Shown: piece by piece, positions 52,017-62,774 of the stretch
How positions within the stretch are numbered: position 1 is the first letter of the stretch
Layout: every line of letters begins with the position of its first letter
DNA from: Epithemia pelagica
Lineage: Eukaryota > Bacillariophyta > Bacillariophyceae > Surirellales > Surirellaceae
Length of the DNA stretch: 64,000 nucleotides
Reading direction: 5' to 3'
Assembly (NCBI GenBank): GCA_946965045.2
Contig: OX337242.1
Location: 248,001 to 312,000 of the forward strand
Notes under the pieces: model-generated
The model's database searches: none
What the model saw: the letters and a program-made list of their open reading frames with translations, nothing else
Told to the model about the DNA's origin: nothing
Translations under genes and position numbers: made by a program

Positions 52017-52798
52017 GGTATGGTGTCTGGTATCTTTTGGTTGGAGTGTGGTGGGAATAGGAGTAGGATGTACTCCAGGTTGGAAAGTAAAGACGGCATA
52101 GTCGAGTCGACAGAGTGGTGAGTCACGAACGACGATCGATGGGCGCCCGCGTGCACTATTTGGTTCCGAATTATTTCCCGATTCCCAACCATCAGGGTGA
52201 TGGAGTTCGCTATGTGACTCATCCCGATAATAGCCCCTCAAAGGGCAATATCGAAAGACCTTCATAGTTCGAACGGTAGCTGTAAAGTTGAATTTTGAAC
52301 AAGGGCTTTTCGAATATTGCCTCTTGGAAACATAGGCCTCAGGACATCTCTAGTACATGAAATCTTTCCGCTGGATGAAGGATTCTTACACTGCTTAAAA
52401 TGCCGTTGTTCCCAAAATTGATAAGTAAAATTTCTCCTCTACAAAAATACGGACAAAACTGTACTAGCAAATCCAAATGTGGCGCGTATTGTTTATGGAA
52501 GCACACACGTCGAACAAAGATCCATAACTAATCTCCCTAACAAAAGCCTTGCGACCGCGCCGTTCCGTGCACAACCGCCATATTTCGTGGAACTCTAGAC
52601 ATTCTTTTCGGTGACCGTTGCTCCCGTCACCAAAAAGGTATATAGGCTGCACATTTTTCTCCATCCACCGGGAACCCAAAACCTCCAACTCCAACAGTTT
52701 CTAGAGTTGCTACTTCCAAGGCAGTTCCGATCCTTGTCCTGGATAACTCCAGTCTTTGAATCCATTGAAGCAAAAAGGAAAAAGAAGCGTAGGGAACC
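52017..52798. other. Divergent promoter region, no gene seen
   Basis: This stretch lies between the HAD hydrolase start and the gene at 52799. Open frames on the minus strand up to 53128 overlap the plus-strand gene and are shadows. Confidence 0.4.
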
Positions 52799-54232
52799 AT
52801 GAAATTCTTGCGATTCAAGCGAAGAAACAGTGTTGGTGCAAAGCCCAACAACAAAGAGCCTCCATCTCCCCGTGCCTCTACTACCAGTCCACGTGTGAAG
52901 AAACCACCACCCATGGTACGATCGCGAAGCTATACATCGAGTGGAGGGACGGTCGACACGAGTGATTCGTCCAACAAGTCTGATCAGTCCTCTGGGTCGC
53001 AAAAACAATCCAGTTCTACAAATGCTGTAGAGAAAAGCTACCCATTGGAGGTGTCCCTCTCCCGAAACGTCAGTGCGCCAGTGGCTCCCCAGCTGGACCT
53101 TGCCCAATTGCAATCGTATGCGAATCAAGAGGAGATGAAGCGCTCTTCCACGGAACCAGTGGGTTCGGATTCGGATGATGAAGCCAAACGAGCACCACAG
53201 GAAATTGAAGTTGTGGCCGACTTGAACTCTCCCAAGCTTCGGAATTTACAAAATACTTTGTCCCGAGAAACAACACAAGAAGAGTCCACCAACTCGCCGA
53301 CTAGGAAAGTGAATACTCCGCAAGAAGCTAGTACAGTGAATGCCACTCGTCACAAGGATAGCAATTCGAAAAAAGGTGGAGGCCCTCTGCCATTCCTTCG
53401 AAAACGCTCCAAATCGCAGAGACAAAGTTCAACCAAGAGTGCCCCGGAAGTGAACAAAGTTGTTCCTTCTTTTGCACCCAAACCAATAAGAAACCAAAGA
53501 TCAGATACTTCTCTCTTGTCAGGAGAAGCGTCTCTCCCACAAAAGACTTCTTCACAAACCTCTCTTGCATCCAAACAAACGAGCGAAAAAGCAGCTGATT
53601 CAAAGCCGGAAGACATCCCTAGCGAGATTCAAACGGTTCAAAGTCAAGAGAGAAGAACCGTGTCCGTCGCCAACGTGTTGGATACCCAATCCACTGTCGA
53701 AGCCACGCTCAATGAGGGTGACGCGACGACAAGAGATGCTTCTTCCACGGACGAGTCGCATCAAACGTTTGTCCTCCTCTCACAAGAGGCCGATGAAGAA
53801 AGCAAGTCATCCGCCGAAGACCGTGTCGTGGAGTATTTGACACCGGAAGAAGCCGAGCGACTTCAAAACGAAATCAAACGGTTGGAGGCGATTTTGCAAC
53901 TCGAGGATCTTTCCTTTACGATCGATACCATTACCGAAGAAGGCTCCCGCTCCGGCTCTGGTATGGATAGTTCCATGTACACCGTGACGAACAAACAACG
54001 AAATTTTTTGTCCACACTTCATTCCCTGTGCAACTGCGACGATGCCAACTTTTTCTCGGAAACCTCCAGTGTATCCACACCCATTAATGCCAAATTCTTT
54101 GACGACGCCCTCAATGACTTTGTACCGTCCATTTTCGGTGGGACGCATAAGGATGATCCGCCCGTTGTGGTCCAGTACGGTTCCACGGAGCAAGATGACA
54201 TTTCTGTTTTGGGCGCCTTCCAAACGAAATAA
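52799..54232 (+). CDS. Ser/Thr-rich hypothetical protein with basic N-terminus
   Basis: The 477-residue frame starts MKFLRFKRRNSVGAKPNNKE. Most of it is Ser/Thr/Lys/Glu-rich, with scattered Arg-Ser pairs that could be kinase sites, and is probably disordered. A helical segment (LTPEEAERLQNEIKRLEAIL) lies at about residue 350. The C-terminal 80 residues are the best-structured part (FLSTLHSLCNCDDANFFSE, then FFDDALNDFVPSIFGG). No known domain recognised. Its 3' end converges on the Crinkler-like gene. Confidence 0.6.
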   Translation: MKFLRFKRRNSVGAKPNNKEPPSPRASTTSPRVKKPPPMVRSRSYTSSGGTVDTSDSSNKSDQSSGSQKQSSSTNAVEKSYPLEVSLSRNVSAPVAPQLDLAQLQSYANQEEMKRSSTEPVGSDSDDEAKRAPQEIEVVADLNSPKLRNLQNTLSRETTQEESTNSPTRKVNTPQEASTVNATRHKDSNSKKGGGPLPFLRKRSKSQRQSSTKSAPEVNKVVPSFAPKPIRNQRSDTSLLSGEASLPQKTSSQTSLASKQTSEKAADSKPEDIPSEIQTVQSQERRTVSVANVLDTQSTVEATLNEGDATTRDASSTDESHQTFVLLSQEADEESKSSAEDRVVEYLTPEEAERLQNEIKRLEAILQLEDLSFTIDTITEEGSRSGSGMDSSMYTVTNKQRNFLSTLHSLCNCDDANFFSETSSVSTPINAKFFDDALNDFVPSIFGGTHKDDPPVVVQYGSTEQDDISVLGAFQTK

Positions 54233-54683
54233 TGTTGATTTTTTGGAAGTGCGTGTGTGAGAAAGGCCACATATTCCTTCCCTTATTCATTTGTTCTCTG
54301 ATGCAATTACAGTGGCATGTAGCCAGTGTTATGTCTTAGCTAAACCAAGTGATACATTGTTCAACTCTGTAGAAACTCACGGTAGATGGACCTAGGTACT
54401 TTTTATATCCTTAAAGAGCGTTTCTTCCTTTTCGAGTATTCTCTCAGGCGACGAATTGCGTTTAGCGTTCTGTTACTCTTCATCACATATCACATACAAT
54501 CCTACAGACGATATATGCAATCCTGGCAATGTGTGCCTCGATGTTGCATTGCATAGAACTTATGATCGTCAAAAGCAGGAACAGCCTTTTTGTCCCAGAT
54601 ATCAGCAAATCATGTAGGACAGGTCCCAATGATGTCAAAATGGGGTGGGGACTGGTCGACATGGTGAAGACCCGGGAAATACC
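54233..54683. other. Convergent intergenic region, no gene seen
   Basis: This short stretch lies between the 3' ends of the genes at 52799 and 54684. Nothing further seen. Confidence 0.4.
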
Positions 54684-56651
54684 CTAATCGAATGGTCGGT
54701 TTGGGCTACCGCTGGCTTTGTAGTCCATTTCACCGAAATCAACCTTCCGTGGACGAATAGAATTGTTGCGAAAGAAATCAATAATCCCATCAAGGTCAAG
54801 GTAATCCACAACGGAGTCCTCCAAGTCGAAGAAATAGTCACTCATCCGACGTAGGGAATGCAAGTCATGGTCTTTCTTCATTTCACCGTAAGGCTTGGCT
54901 TCGTCGTGTCGAAACTCTTTGAAATCACCATAGTTGTAGCCGCTCACGTAGGTACCACCCACTTTCCGCGAAAGGTCAAAGTCAATAACATAACCTTCCC
55001 CTGCACTGCCAAAAACAACGTTGCGAGGTAGCAAGTCTCCATGAATGAAGTCAATGTCGTGCATCGTTTTTATGAGTTGTAAAATATTCAACCATCCAGT
55101 GACTGACGGAATGCATGAATTGCCTTGAATGAAAGGATAGCGCAAAACTGCCGTCCCAAATGGTCCATTGTGAACTGCCCATTCCGCGTAGGGCCATCCT
55201 AATCCGCTTAGTAACTCGTCTGGTGGTGGTTGTCTTCGGTCTGTTTCCTCGATTGCAAATTGCGGCGCCATGTGAGCACTGTACTGACGCAAATGGTAGC
55301 AATACTCCTTGTAAACAAACTTTGATCCGCTAGCCTCTTTGATAATGGTCACGTTCTCCCCAGCATATTCCTCTACGGCTGCAACCTCGTCTTGTTTCTG
55401 CAGGGGCATTGGAATTTTGTGCTGCACACGAGCTTGTCCCCGCCAAGAATACAATTTCTCCAGGGCGTCGGACATGAATCCAAGCACTATCGCCAAGTTA
55501 TTTTTTCCGTCGCAGTCCTCAATGCTCATGCGCAGTATCCGCACAGTCCAGAATGTTTCTTCTCCCTCCTTCACATCCTCCGAAAAGGCTACCACCTCGT
55601 CTTTTTCAAGTTTCCCACCCTTGGTGGATGGAAATGCCAAATCAATTTCAATCTTGCTCTTGTCAAATGCAACAAGAAGACTTGGTCCATAATTTCCATC
55701 CCCTTTTTGAGTTGAGTCAATCGCACGGTGACGTAGCACTTCATTAAACATTTGACCTCTCGTTTCCTCACGAAGAGAGTTGGCCTGCCACTTTCCCTCC
55801 CCCACCATGAGTGTAAAAGGAGAAGTAGCAGCAGACAGCGAACTTGTGTCGATGCGGGTAGCCGACAGATCCGAATGCGTTGATCCAACCCCGAGACATG
55901 CCTGGTGCAACACACAGTATCCATCCCGAAGAACTGAGTTCATTGCGTTTGCCATGGCACCTGTAAAAAACCTCTCGTTTCGACCCATATCTTTCAGTAC
56001 CTTTCCAGCAGCCATTCGATTCCGAGCGTGTAGAACATACTGGGCCGCCGCGTAAAAGCGATCGTCAAGCACTTTATTCTCATGATCTTGGATAGTCTTT
56101 TCCAATACTTCCAATAGCGCTACAGCGATAGGCGTACTTGTGCACTGCATGTACCCATTGCTTTCGTCAGACGCATGCCTCAATCCTTCGAGTATGCCAT
56201 CCTCCGACGAAGGAGACTTTCGCGGCTGCACCAACTTTGGCGCGGCTTTTCCAATCGAAGGAGGAGCCGTTTTGGTTCGGTCCCTTCTCGTGTGCGGAGT
56301 TCGTGGAGGTAATCCACCATGTTGACTTAGCCGTGCTTGTTGATAATGAAGGTAAGTGACCGGCGCGATCGCAATCAGAGGATGTTCAAAAGATATTCCA
56401 GCGGGTGGAGCAGAATTCGCGGGTAATGGATCCACGCCTTGTTCGACTGGCAACGTTGTTCCTTGAGGATAAATATCGAGTTCACACACTGAAATATCGT
56501 TCAGACGTGGCTTCGCTTCCTCTTTAATTTTCTTTGTCAAATCGAATACGTCTTCTATATCATCATCACGTAGTATTTTGTAAAGTTTTGGCTGCGGATC
56601 ATCCTCGCCGAGGTAAAGCTTGATCCAGACTCTTTGCTGTAAGGTTACCAT
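54684..56651 (-). CDS. Crinkler-like protein with C-terminal kinase domain
   Basis: The 655-residue protein starts at the ATG at 56651. The first about 65 residues (IKLYLGEDDP, then DDIEDVFDLTKKIKEEAKPR, then ELDIYPQGTTLP) fit the ubiquitin-like header of Crinkler proteins. The C-terminal region has protein-kinase motifs: Lys448 in FVYKEY, the catalytic loop FIHGDLLPRNVVF (Asp539, Asn544) and the metal motif YVIDFDLSRK (Asp557). The middle (about residues 200-400) is of unknown fold; GEGKWQANSLREETRGQ might belong to a nuclease-like domain, but this is weak. Crinklers are best known as secreted oomycete effectors but occur in free-living protists too. No signal peptide is seen here, so an internal role, perhaps in conflict or defence, is more likely. 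The family assignment is from pattern only. Confidence 0.6.
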   Translation of the reverse strand: MVTLQQRVWIKLYLGEDDPQPKLYKILRDDDIEDVFDLTKKIKEEAKPRLNDISVCELDIYPQGTTLPVEQGVDPLPANSAPPAGISFEHPLIAIAPVTYLHYQQARLSQHGGLPPRTPHTRRDRTKTAPPSIGKAAPKLVQPRKSPSSEDGILEGLRHASDESNGYMQCTSTPIAVALLEVLEKTIQDHENKVLDDRFYAAAQYVLHARNRMAAGKVLKDMGRNERFFTGAMANAMNSVLRDGYCVLHQACLGVGSTHSDLSATRIDTSSLSAATSPFTLMVGEGKWQANSLREETRGQMFNEVLRHRAIDSTQKGDGNYGPSLLVAFDKSKIEIDLAFPSTKGGKLEKDEVVAFSEDVKEGEETFWTVRILRMSIEDCDGKNNLAIVLGFMSDALEKLYSWRGQARVQHKIPMPLQKQDEVAAVEEYAGENVTIIKEASGSKFVYKEYCYHLRQYSAHMAPQFAIEETDRRQPPPDELLSGLGWPYAEWAVHNGPFGTAVLRYPFIQGNSCIPSVTGWLNILQLIKTMHDIDFIHGDLLPRNVVFGSAGEGYVIDFDLSRKVGGTYVSGYNYGDFKEFRHDEAKPYGEMKKDHDLHSLRRMSDYFFDLEDSVVDYLDLDGIIDFFRNNSIRPRKVDFGEMDYKASGSPNRPFD

Positions 56652-57204
56652 GGTGGTGAACTTTACACGTCTCCAGTTGTTACAGGGGCAAAACAGAAAC
56701 GCGCGGTAGTGTAGTTCGCTTTATGTGTTTCCGTCCGTACAGGAGGAGGATGGACTTCGGAGTTCGGAGTAGTCTTGGGCTACCCGGCGTTATTATTCCG
56801 ATCTCAAATATTGCGGAGGGGAATAAAACACGCATAGACCATACCATAGCTACCGGTATAGACAATGATCGAGACACGCCAATGACTCAGGGGTGCCAAT
56901 CCAACAGAAATCTATCGGCCTGCAAATGATGACTCCTCTACAACGTTAACTTCTTTCAGTCCCCAAAATAGACAGGAGTTGTAGTGTCGATCTGCTTTGT
57001 ACCCAAACGGTTATTTTCGAATACACAACACCATGTCTATCAACGTTGAGCTACATAGTTTTAATAAGCTTTTAGAAAGTGTCGTTTTGGATGTTGTATC
57101 AAAAGAAACATGATCCAGGTTGCCCTATCATTGTTTCTTGTTCCATAAGAACGTTGCTGCACCCATGAAACTGTATTCTATGGCACGGTCGGTTGGATTT
57201 CTTG
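56652..57204. other. Intergenic, no gene seen
   Basis: This stretch is the promoter side of the Crinkler-like gene and the downstream flank of the gene at 57205. No motif of note. Confidence 0.4.
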
Positions 57205-57840
57205 TTAATCGTCCGGCACATCACGTTCGTCGTCATAGTCATCCGCCTCATTGTCGTCGTCCCACCAGTTTCCATGTGGGGACCAGACGCTGATACCGCC
57301 GCCATGTGCATTGCCTTGAGCTTGCAAAAAGATTTCGGCTCCCAAGGTATTCACCGTCGGTCTCATGATTCGAGCATCCTCACTGTGATTGTTGTCGTAG
57401 CGAGACAGTGTCTCGGTGGATGTATACCGTGTAGCGTCCATCGGAGAAACCACTCGATAATTATACTCCCACTCCTGACTGCTTTCCTCCTCGCTAGGAG
57501 TCGTTGGTTCGTGTTCCCAGGGGTATGTCGTGGCATGTTCATTCCCGTACGTCGGTGTTGTGGTTGTACTTGTTGTCATCAGGGGCTGGTGCAGGGGACG
57601 CGTCCTTTCGCAAAGCGCCGCGTGCAGCGACGATGGTGAGTAGCTGTAGTAGTCCTGAGCTTCGGAACTGCTGCTCGTCCACGGCCAGTCTTCGACCCGT
57701 GCGGCCGCCGTAGTAGTCGCAGCACACGTGCCGTGAATGCGAGCCATGGGTTGGTGGTGGTTTGTTGGTAGACAGCGACGACGGCACAACGACCGGGCCA
57801 CAGAGGATCGTTGGGAAGCAGCAGTCACGAGGCACTTCAT
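57205..57840 (-). CDS. Small hypothetical protein, possibly mitochondrial
   Basis: The 211-residue frame starts MKCLVTAASQRSSVARSLCR at an ATG at 57840. The Arg/Ser/Ala-rich, acid-free first 40 residues look like a mitochondrial targeting peptide. The rest is Thr/Ser/Tyr-rich, then acidic at the C-terminus (WWDDDNEADDYDDERDVPDD). No domain recognised. The gene call depends on frame length and the N-terminal character. Confidence 0.45.
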   Translation of the reverse strand: MKCLVTAASQRSSVARSLCRRRCLPTNHHQPMARIHGTCAATTTAAARVEDWPWTSSSSEAQDYYSYSPSSLHAALCERTRPLHQPLMTTSTTTTPTYGNEHATTYPWEHEPTTPSEEESSQEWEYNYRVVSPMDATRYTSTETLSRYDNNHSEDARIMRPTVNTLGAEIFLQAQGNAHGGGISVWSPHGNWWDDDNEADDYDDERDVPDD

Positions 57841-58930
57841 GATGGATTCTGTCGTGTTGGTGTTGGTGGTGGAAGGTTTTGTAAGTCGAGGAAAAAAAGT
57901 GAGAACCGAATCGTACTATGTATGCAACTTGATGGAGGAACGTTTGTGGGAGATTCAATCCATTACGAAAATGGGATTGTCAATGACATGTGCATCGGCA
58001 TATTCCATCCTGCATGATTGATGGAGGCCTGTCGCCAAGGTGTCATCACGAAGCAATACCGAGATTGGACGGAATTGCACGGAATCTGTTCCAAGTCCAC
58101 AACATTGGTTGTGTCAATGATTCATGCAACTGCATTTTTCGATAGAAGCATCCTGTCACTGCTCCACTCGACTCGACGACAACCTCCCATCACCTTGTCA
58201 CTCGTGTGTACAGAAGCGAAGATTCATTGATTGGATTCTGTTCCAAGCTTGTTCGCTACTTCACTGCGACACATCATGGTGATTGGTGATTGGTATGGTG
58301 GCGTGGCGAGTGGTGCAAGTGCGTTCCCTCGTTCCCTCACAGCTCACAGAGTTTGACTGGATCGACCGATCCACGACTCAAACGCGGTTGCGTTCCAGCG
58401 ATGCCCGTCGAATCGACAGACAGACCGTCCCGCCAAATTTCACGGGCCCAGGACACTTGCATTCGCGCGAACCCTTCGGAAGGGGTAATCTTCAATTAGA
58501 CAAAGGCAATCTTGGAAATCGCGCGTGCCGAACCGAACGCATGGGGACCGTTCCCCACAAATAGAGGTGCAACGAAAACGAGAAATTTGGAGGGGCGCCG
58601 GCAGAGGCACCACCAACAGAACCACAACAGACAATGGGCAACGAGCAAAACGTAACATCCAACAAGTACCCGTACTACTCGTAATAGAGTACAATTCGAC
58701 ATCGTCACCAAGAAGAATGCCGTGCCAAAAAAGAGAGTGTTACAAATACTGACGGACGATCGGAATACAATAGTCCAGACTTAAGGTTATCTGTGCCACT
58801 TTTCTCTTGTTGGCCGTGGCAGTCACTGACTTGCAAACAGACTTGTGGTCATTCATCATTGTGTATCGCAAACTCCAAAACATCACACCCATTCACTCGC
58901 ACACACACTCACAATTCATAATTGTCTACC
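57841..58930. other. Intergenic, no gene seen
   Basis: This stretch of about 1.1 kb lies between divergent genes. Frames of 68-94 codons occur on both strands, but none has convincing composition. Confidence 0.4.
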
Positions 58931-59863
58931 ATGCGATCCACAACAACGTCCGAACCCTTGCAAATTCCCATTGACAATGGCAAATTGGATCGTTCTCGAC
59001 CCGTCGCCCTCCATCCCTATGTATCAACGTCGGAATGGAAGCAATTGCGTCGCGATCTCAAGGCGGCCTTTGATCCCGGCGTCAAGTTTAATTCGGTCGT
59101 GACCTTTTTTCAAACGACCCACGTCCATGTCGTCTTGACCCTCATGTGGATTGCTCTCTTGGTCTTTTTTGGCGTGTCCACCGGCATGGTCTTTTTTCTA
59201 CTCAGTGCCGTCCTTCTCATTACCAGCAATTGTCTCGCCTTTGCCTATCGGAATTGTTATTTGGAATCCAAAGTCGAACGAAACGTCGATTCCATTATCC
59301 AACAAATCAATACCAGTACGCACAAGGCACTCAGTTGGAAACTCAAATCGGCCCACGATGACGACGTGAGACTGGACCACCATGGGGGCGGCCGCGGCGA
59401 TGGATCCTTGTCCTATGGAGGCGGCGACCATGACGATTTGGATCAGCCTCATCGGACAGCCTCCAAAGCTTCCTTGGTGCCCGTCGATTACATGTTGCAA
59501 GTGCGAATCCACACAAGTTCCACGACGACGACACCCAAAAAAGAAGAGGAAGCGGAACGACGCACCACCCATTATACACGCATGTCGGACCAACCATCCA
59601 ACAACAACAACAACAACAACACGACGGCGACGACTGCCACCACTCCCAAATTGCCCTCCAAACAAGCCACATCCACACGGTCGAACCATTCCAAATTGTT
59701 TTGGTCCAATACCACGACACCCAAAACCAAAAATACCACCACCACCAGCACACCCAAGGCCGATCCCAGTGGAGCCAAATACAATGGTAAACGAGGACGA
59801 CGGCGGCAACCGTCGCCACAACAACAACAAGAAGAAGAGGAGGACGATTTTGAACTGGTCTAG
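58931..59863 (+). CDS. Two-helix membrane protein, paralogue of 62775-63947
   Basis: The 310-residue protein starts at the ATG at 58931. After a short hydrophilic start (LQIPIDNGKLDRSRPVALHP) comes a helix with WKQLRRDLKAAFDPGVKFNS. Two predicted membrane segments follow (VVLTLMWIALLVFFGVSTGM and VFFLLSAVLLITSNCLAFAY), then a conserved YRNCYLESKVERNVDSIIQQ and VPVDYMLQV. The C-terminal half is Thr/Asn/Lys-rich and disordered. The same blocks in the same order occur in the minus-strand gene at 62775, so this is a genuine family. I do not know a name for it. The short extracytosolic loop and long cytosolic tail suggest an anchored adaptor, but that is inference. Confidence 0.72.
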   Translation: MRSTTTSEPLQIPIDNGKLDRSRPVALHPYVSTSEWKQLRRDLKAAFDPGVKFNSVVTFFQTTHVHVVLTLMWIALLVFFGVSTGMVFFLLSAVLLITSNCLAFAYRNCYLESKVERNVDSIIQQINTSTHKALSWKLKSAHDDDVRLDHHGGGRGDGSLSYGGGDHDDLDQPHRTASKASLVPVDYMLQVRIHTSSTTTTPKKEEEAERRTTHYTRMSDQPSNNNNNNNTTATTATTPKLPSKQATSTRSNHSKLFWSNTTTPKTKNTTTTSTPKADPSGAKYNGKRGRRRQPSPQQQQEEEEDDFELV

Positions 59864-60334
59864 TGGGTGACCAACAAACAACAGGAATGGAAGAATACGT
59901 TGCACAGGGGGAGCTTGCTACGGTGCCATGTCTCTTTCTCTTTGAATGCGAGACGTATAGGGGGTTCTTCTTCTTTGGCTATGACTGTCTACAGTATGTG
60001 AATTCCGATCCAAACTACCAGGGGGACGGTACCACCACCAACAAGGCTACACGGAATAGAACTGTCGGGTCTGGGCTAGACAGAATAGAACTGTCGGGTC
60101 TGACGTACACAACGTCATCCTTGTTGCTGTATGAATTGCTAGCTATGATTGTATACGAATGACAGATATACCAATTGCCACCACCATGGTTTCTCTAGGT
60201 AGGTTGTGCAGGTTGCAGTACCCGGGTTTGAGCAATCCAAAAATGACTGTGACCAAAACGCGTCTCAATAAGCGACCGAATCTTTGCCTCTTGCCATCAC
60301 CACGTACAATATTGAAAAGATTGATCCATCCACC
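59864..60334. other. Intergenic, short direct repeat
   Basis: No gene seen. A 20-bp sequence starting GAATAGAACTGTCGGG occurs twice, at 60053 and 60083, spaced 30 bp apart. Confidence 0.5.
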
Positions 60335-61630
60335 ATGGCCGTTGTTCGGCACCCCTCCCACCATTCGGCTTTCCTGGTTGCAATAGTCTTTGTTGTGTTA
60401 CACAGTGGAGAGTTTTGGATACGTCAAACTGGTTCGAGGAATGGACCACCAATGGCCATGACGACCGCACTGTCCAACGCACCCTCTCGCCGTCGTGTCT
60501 TGCGAGACGGACTCCTTGGTGCTGGTGGTGCCTCGGCAGTTTCCTGGTGGAGAACGGCACCTCCACCGGCGCATGCCATGGACTACAGCCTGCTCGTCTC
60601 GGCATCATCTTCGTCTCCTCCTCCTCCAACCGCCATGGATCCATTGATTTCGGGCAGCACTGTTCCATCTCCCGCTGAAGTGATTGGTTCCTGGTCACCA
60701 CCACTTTACTCCAAGTTGGGACAATCCCGCATCTTGGCCTCCGAGTTGCGTCCCCTGTCCCAATCCGTTTCTTTATTTGGAAGTGACCCACAAGAATTGT
60801 ATTATGCCCCCTTTTTGTTTGGGACCTGGAAGGTCCGGGCCACCTTGCGTCAAAAGACGTTTCCCTATGGTCGGGCCATGGTGCCCTTTTCGTCCTTGAT
60901 TGAGGGGTCGCCTCGCAATCGAATGGAAACAGTCGACTCGCCCGCCACCACCTATACCATGCGCTACTTTTCCACCTTGGCCAATACCCTCCAAAATCAA
61001 GTCACGGTCCAATTGGGACGCGGCGTGCCCCAGTCCAAAATTATTGCCGATCGAGCCTCCAATGCCATTGCCATTTCCAAGGCCTATCAACAGCTTGTAC
61101 CCATTCAAGATGTGGAATGGGATCCCAGCAAGGATCCCACACGTCTCTCCCTCCTGTTTCCGACCATGACTGACGATTTTCAACCCCTCGGACCACGACG
61201 AGGGCAAGTCTATATTACCGCACGACAATCGGAATCTCCATCATCATCATCATCCACAACAACGAGTAATACCGAACATTGGTTTGCCTGTTCGGAACAA
61301 AGTCGTACCGTGACCGTATCGGCTACGGACGGTGTCACTGTGTCGGATTTGGAATCCAGTACCGAATTTCAACCATCCGCCGGCCATGGCGGCAATCATG
61401 TCCGAGCCTACAATCGACTGGCCGTCTACTTGACACCCAATCCCAATTCTCGGGAAGGTGTCTTGTGGCAACAAGTACAAGGCAAGGCGGTGGCCTTGTA
61501 TGATTACGAACTTGACATGGAACGACAATTGACCGAATTCACCACCGACACTGTCGATGATGCTGGCAAGTCGAGCTCGACTGCTCGTGCCTGTGTCACG
61601 ACACCCAAGGGCTTTGTGCAATGCGAGTAG
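60335..61630 (+). CDS. Thylakoid-lumen-type protein, DUF6816-like
   Basis: The 431-residue protein starts at the ATG at 60335 (context CCACCATGG); the frame is open upstream without an ATG. The first 30 residues contain a hydrophobic signal-like segment (SAFLVAIVFVVLHSGEF). A twin-arginine transit motif follows (SRRRVLRDGLLGAGGASAVS) and an AHA cleavage-like site (PPPAHAMD). This double targeting is expected for proteins sent through the plastid membranes and by the Tat route into the thylakoid lumen. The mature part has YYAPFLFGTWKVRATLRQKT and FPYGRAMVPFSSL, resembling the DUF6816 family of cyanobacteria and plastids. No catalytic residues can be named. It lies between the two paralogous membrane-protein genes. 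Confidence 0.68.
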   Translation: MAVVRHPSHHSAFLVAIVFVVLHSGEFWIRQTGSRNGPPMAMTTALSNAPSRRRVLRDGLLGAGGASAVSWWRTAPPPAHAMDYSLLVSASSSSPPPPTAMDPLISGSTVPSPAEVIGSWSPPLYSKLGQSRILASELRPLSQSVSLFGSDPQELYYAPFLFGTWKVRATLRQKTFPYGRAMVPFSSLIEGSPRNRMETVDSPATTYTMRYFSTLANTLQNQVTVQLGRGVPQSKIIADRASNAIAISKAYQQLVPIQDVEWDPSKDPTRLSLLFPTMTDDFQPLGPRRGQVYITARQSESPSSSSSTTTSNTEHWFACSEQSRTVTVSATDGVTVSDLESSTEFQPSAGHGGNHVRAYNRLAVYLTPNPNSREGVLWQQVQGKAVALYDYELDMERQLTEFTTDTVDDAGKSSSTARACVTTPKGFVQCE

Positions 61631-62774
61631 CAGTACTTTGTTTATTGGTCTCTACCGGTATGTCACATGGGTGACGTTCTTGAACGCATACAGCCGAGTC
61701 CCTCTCGGTTCCATTGGAATCGGGGGGACAAGGTTGTCCAAGTACGACAGGAATGGATCGTGCAAATTTTCGTCCGTCTCGATTTCAAACCCATGGTCTA
61801 CCATATAAGTACCAGCAGGCGAAGGGTCCCATCGGAACAATAGAAGGTAGTTCCGTATTTTTGGCAAAGAACGCTGTCCTATGGACTCCTTCCAGTCCTT
61901 GCCATGACAGAAATCTACTAGGACTTTTTAGTAGACGATTCCCCCTCATGTATGTCATCAGATTCGGATTGTCTCTAAAATAAGAATTTACCTATTTATA
62001 TAATCTACTAGGACTTTTGACTGTTGTGACCACTAGAGTACCTCTTTCATAGAATAGCATCGGTAGATGGTTCGTCACGCCACATCCAGCGCACCTCATC
62101 TGTACCGGTGCACGTCCATGCTGGATTTTGTGGAATGAGAGAGTCCACCATGGTGGGTGCGCCACGGAGGGATACGAGATGCGCCATTCAACGGTTTGCA
62201 GGGCCACCCACAACTTTGGACGGTGCACCAAACGACATCAGTTGAGCTACTCTTTTATTTAGAGCAACATCCGAAGGGGACTTGTACCCACGATTGCATG
62301 GATTCGGTCATCCAGATCAAGGAGTCATCCTTGTGTGTGTGTGTGTGTGACCCGTTTCTTGTCTGCGAACGAGACAAGGAGGACGACCTCTCTTGGCAAG
62401 CCACTGAAAGAACCCGTAGCAAGGAGACCATGATAGGCGTGACACCGGTTTACAAGAGAGTATAATCTGTATTCATGTTAGTATAAAGCCTATTCTGTTT
62501 CACCTACACGTTTCCCTGGAATACTCCAATACCAATGACTTCCAGAGTTCGTTCGTTGTAGATTCATTGTGGAAGAGGATAAACAGACTCTCCTTGTTTC
62601 AGTCATGGGGGACGATCGACTGACTTGTGTTCGTCTCGGTCCGCACAGCTTACTTCTACGAAATGGGTTTGTAATATAATATATCAACACACCAGTGTAC
62701 AACTTGTGGTGAAGGAATGCATATCCCTCCTTTTGCGACACACTCAAAACAATCATAGCGACGACAATCGTTGT
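61631..62774. other. Intergenic, short repeats, no gene seen
   Basis: This region lies between convergent genes. AATCTACTAGGACTTTT occurs twice (about 61913 and 62005), and there is a (GT) run of about 18 bp near 62330-62348. No coding signal. Confidence 0.45.
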
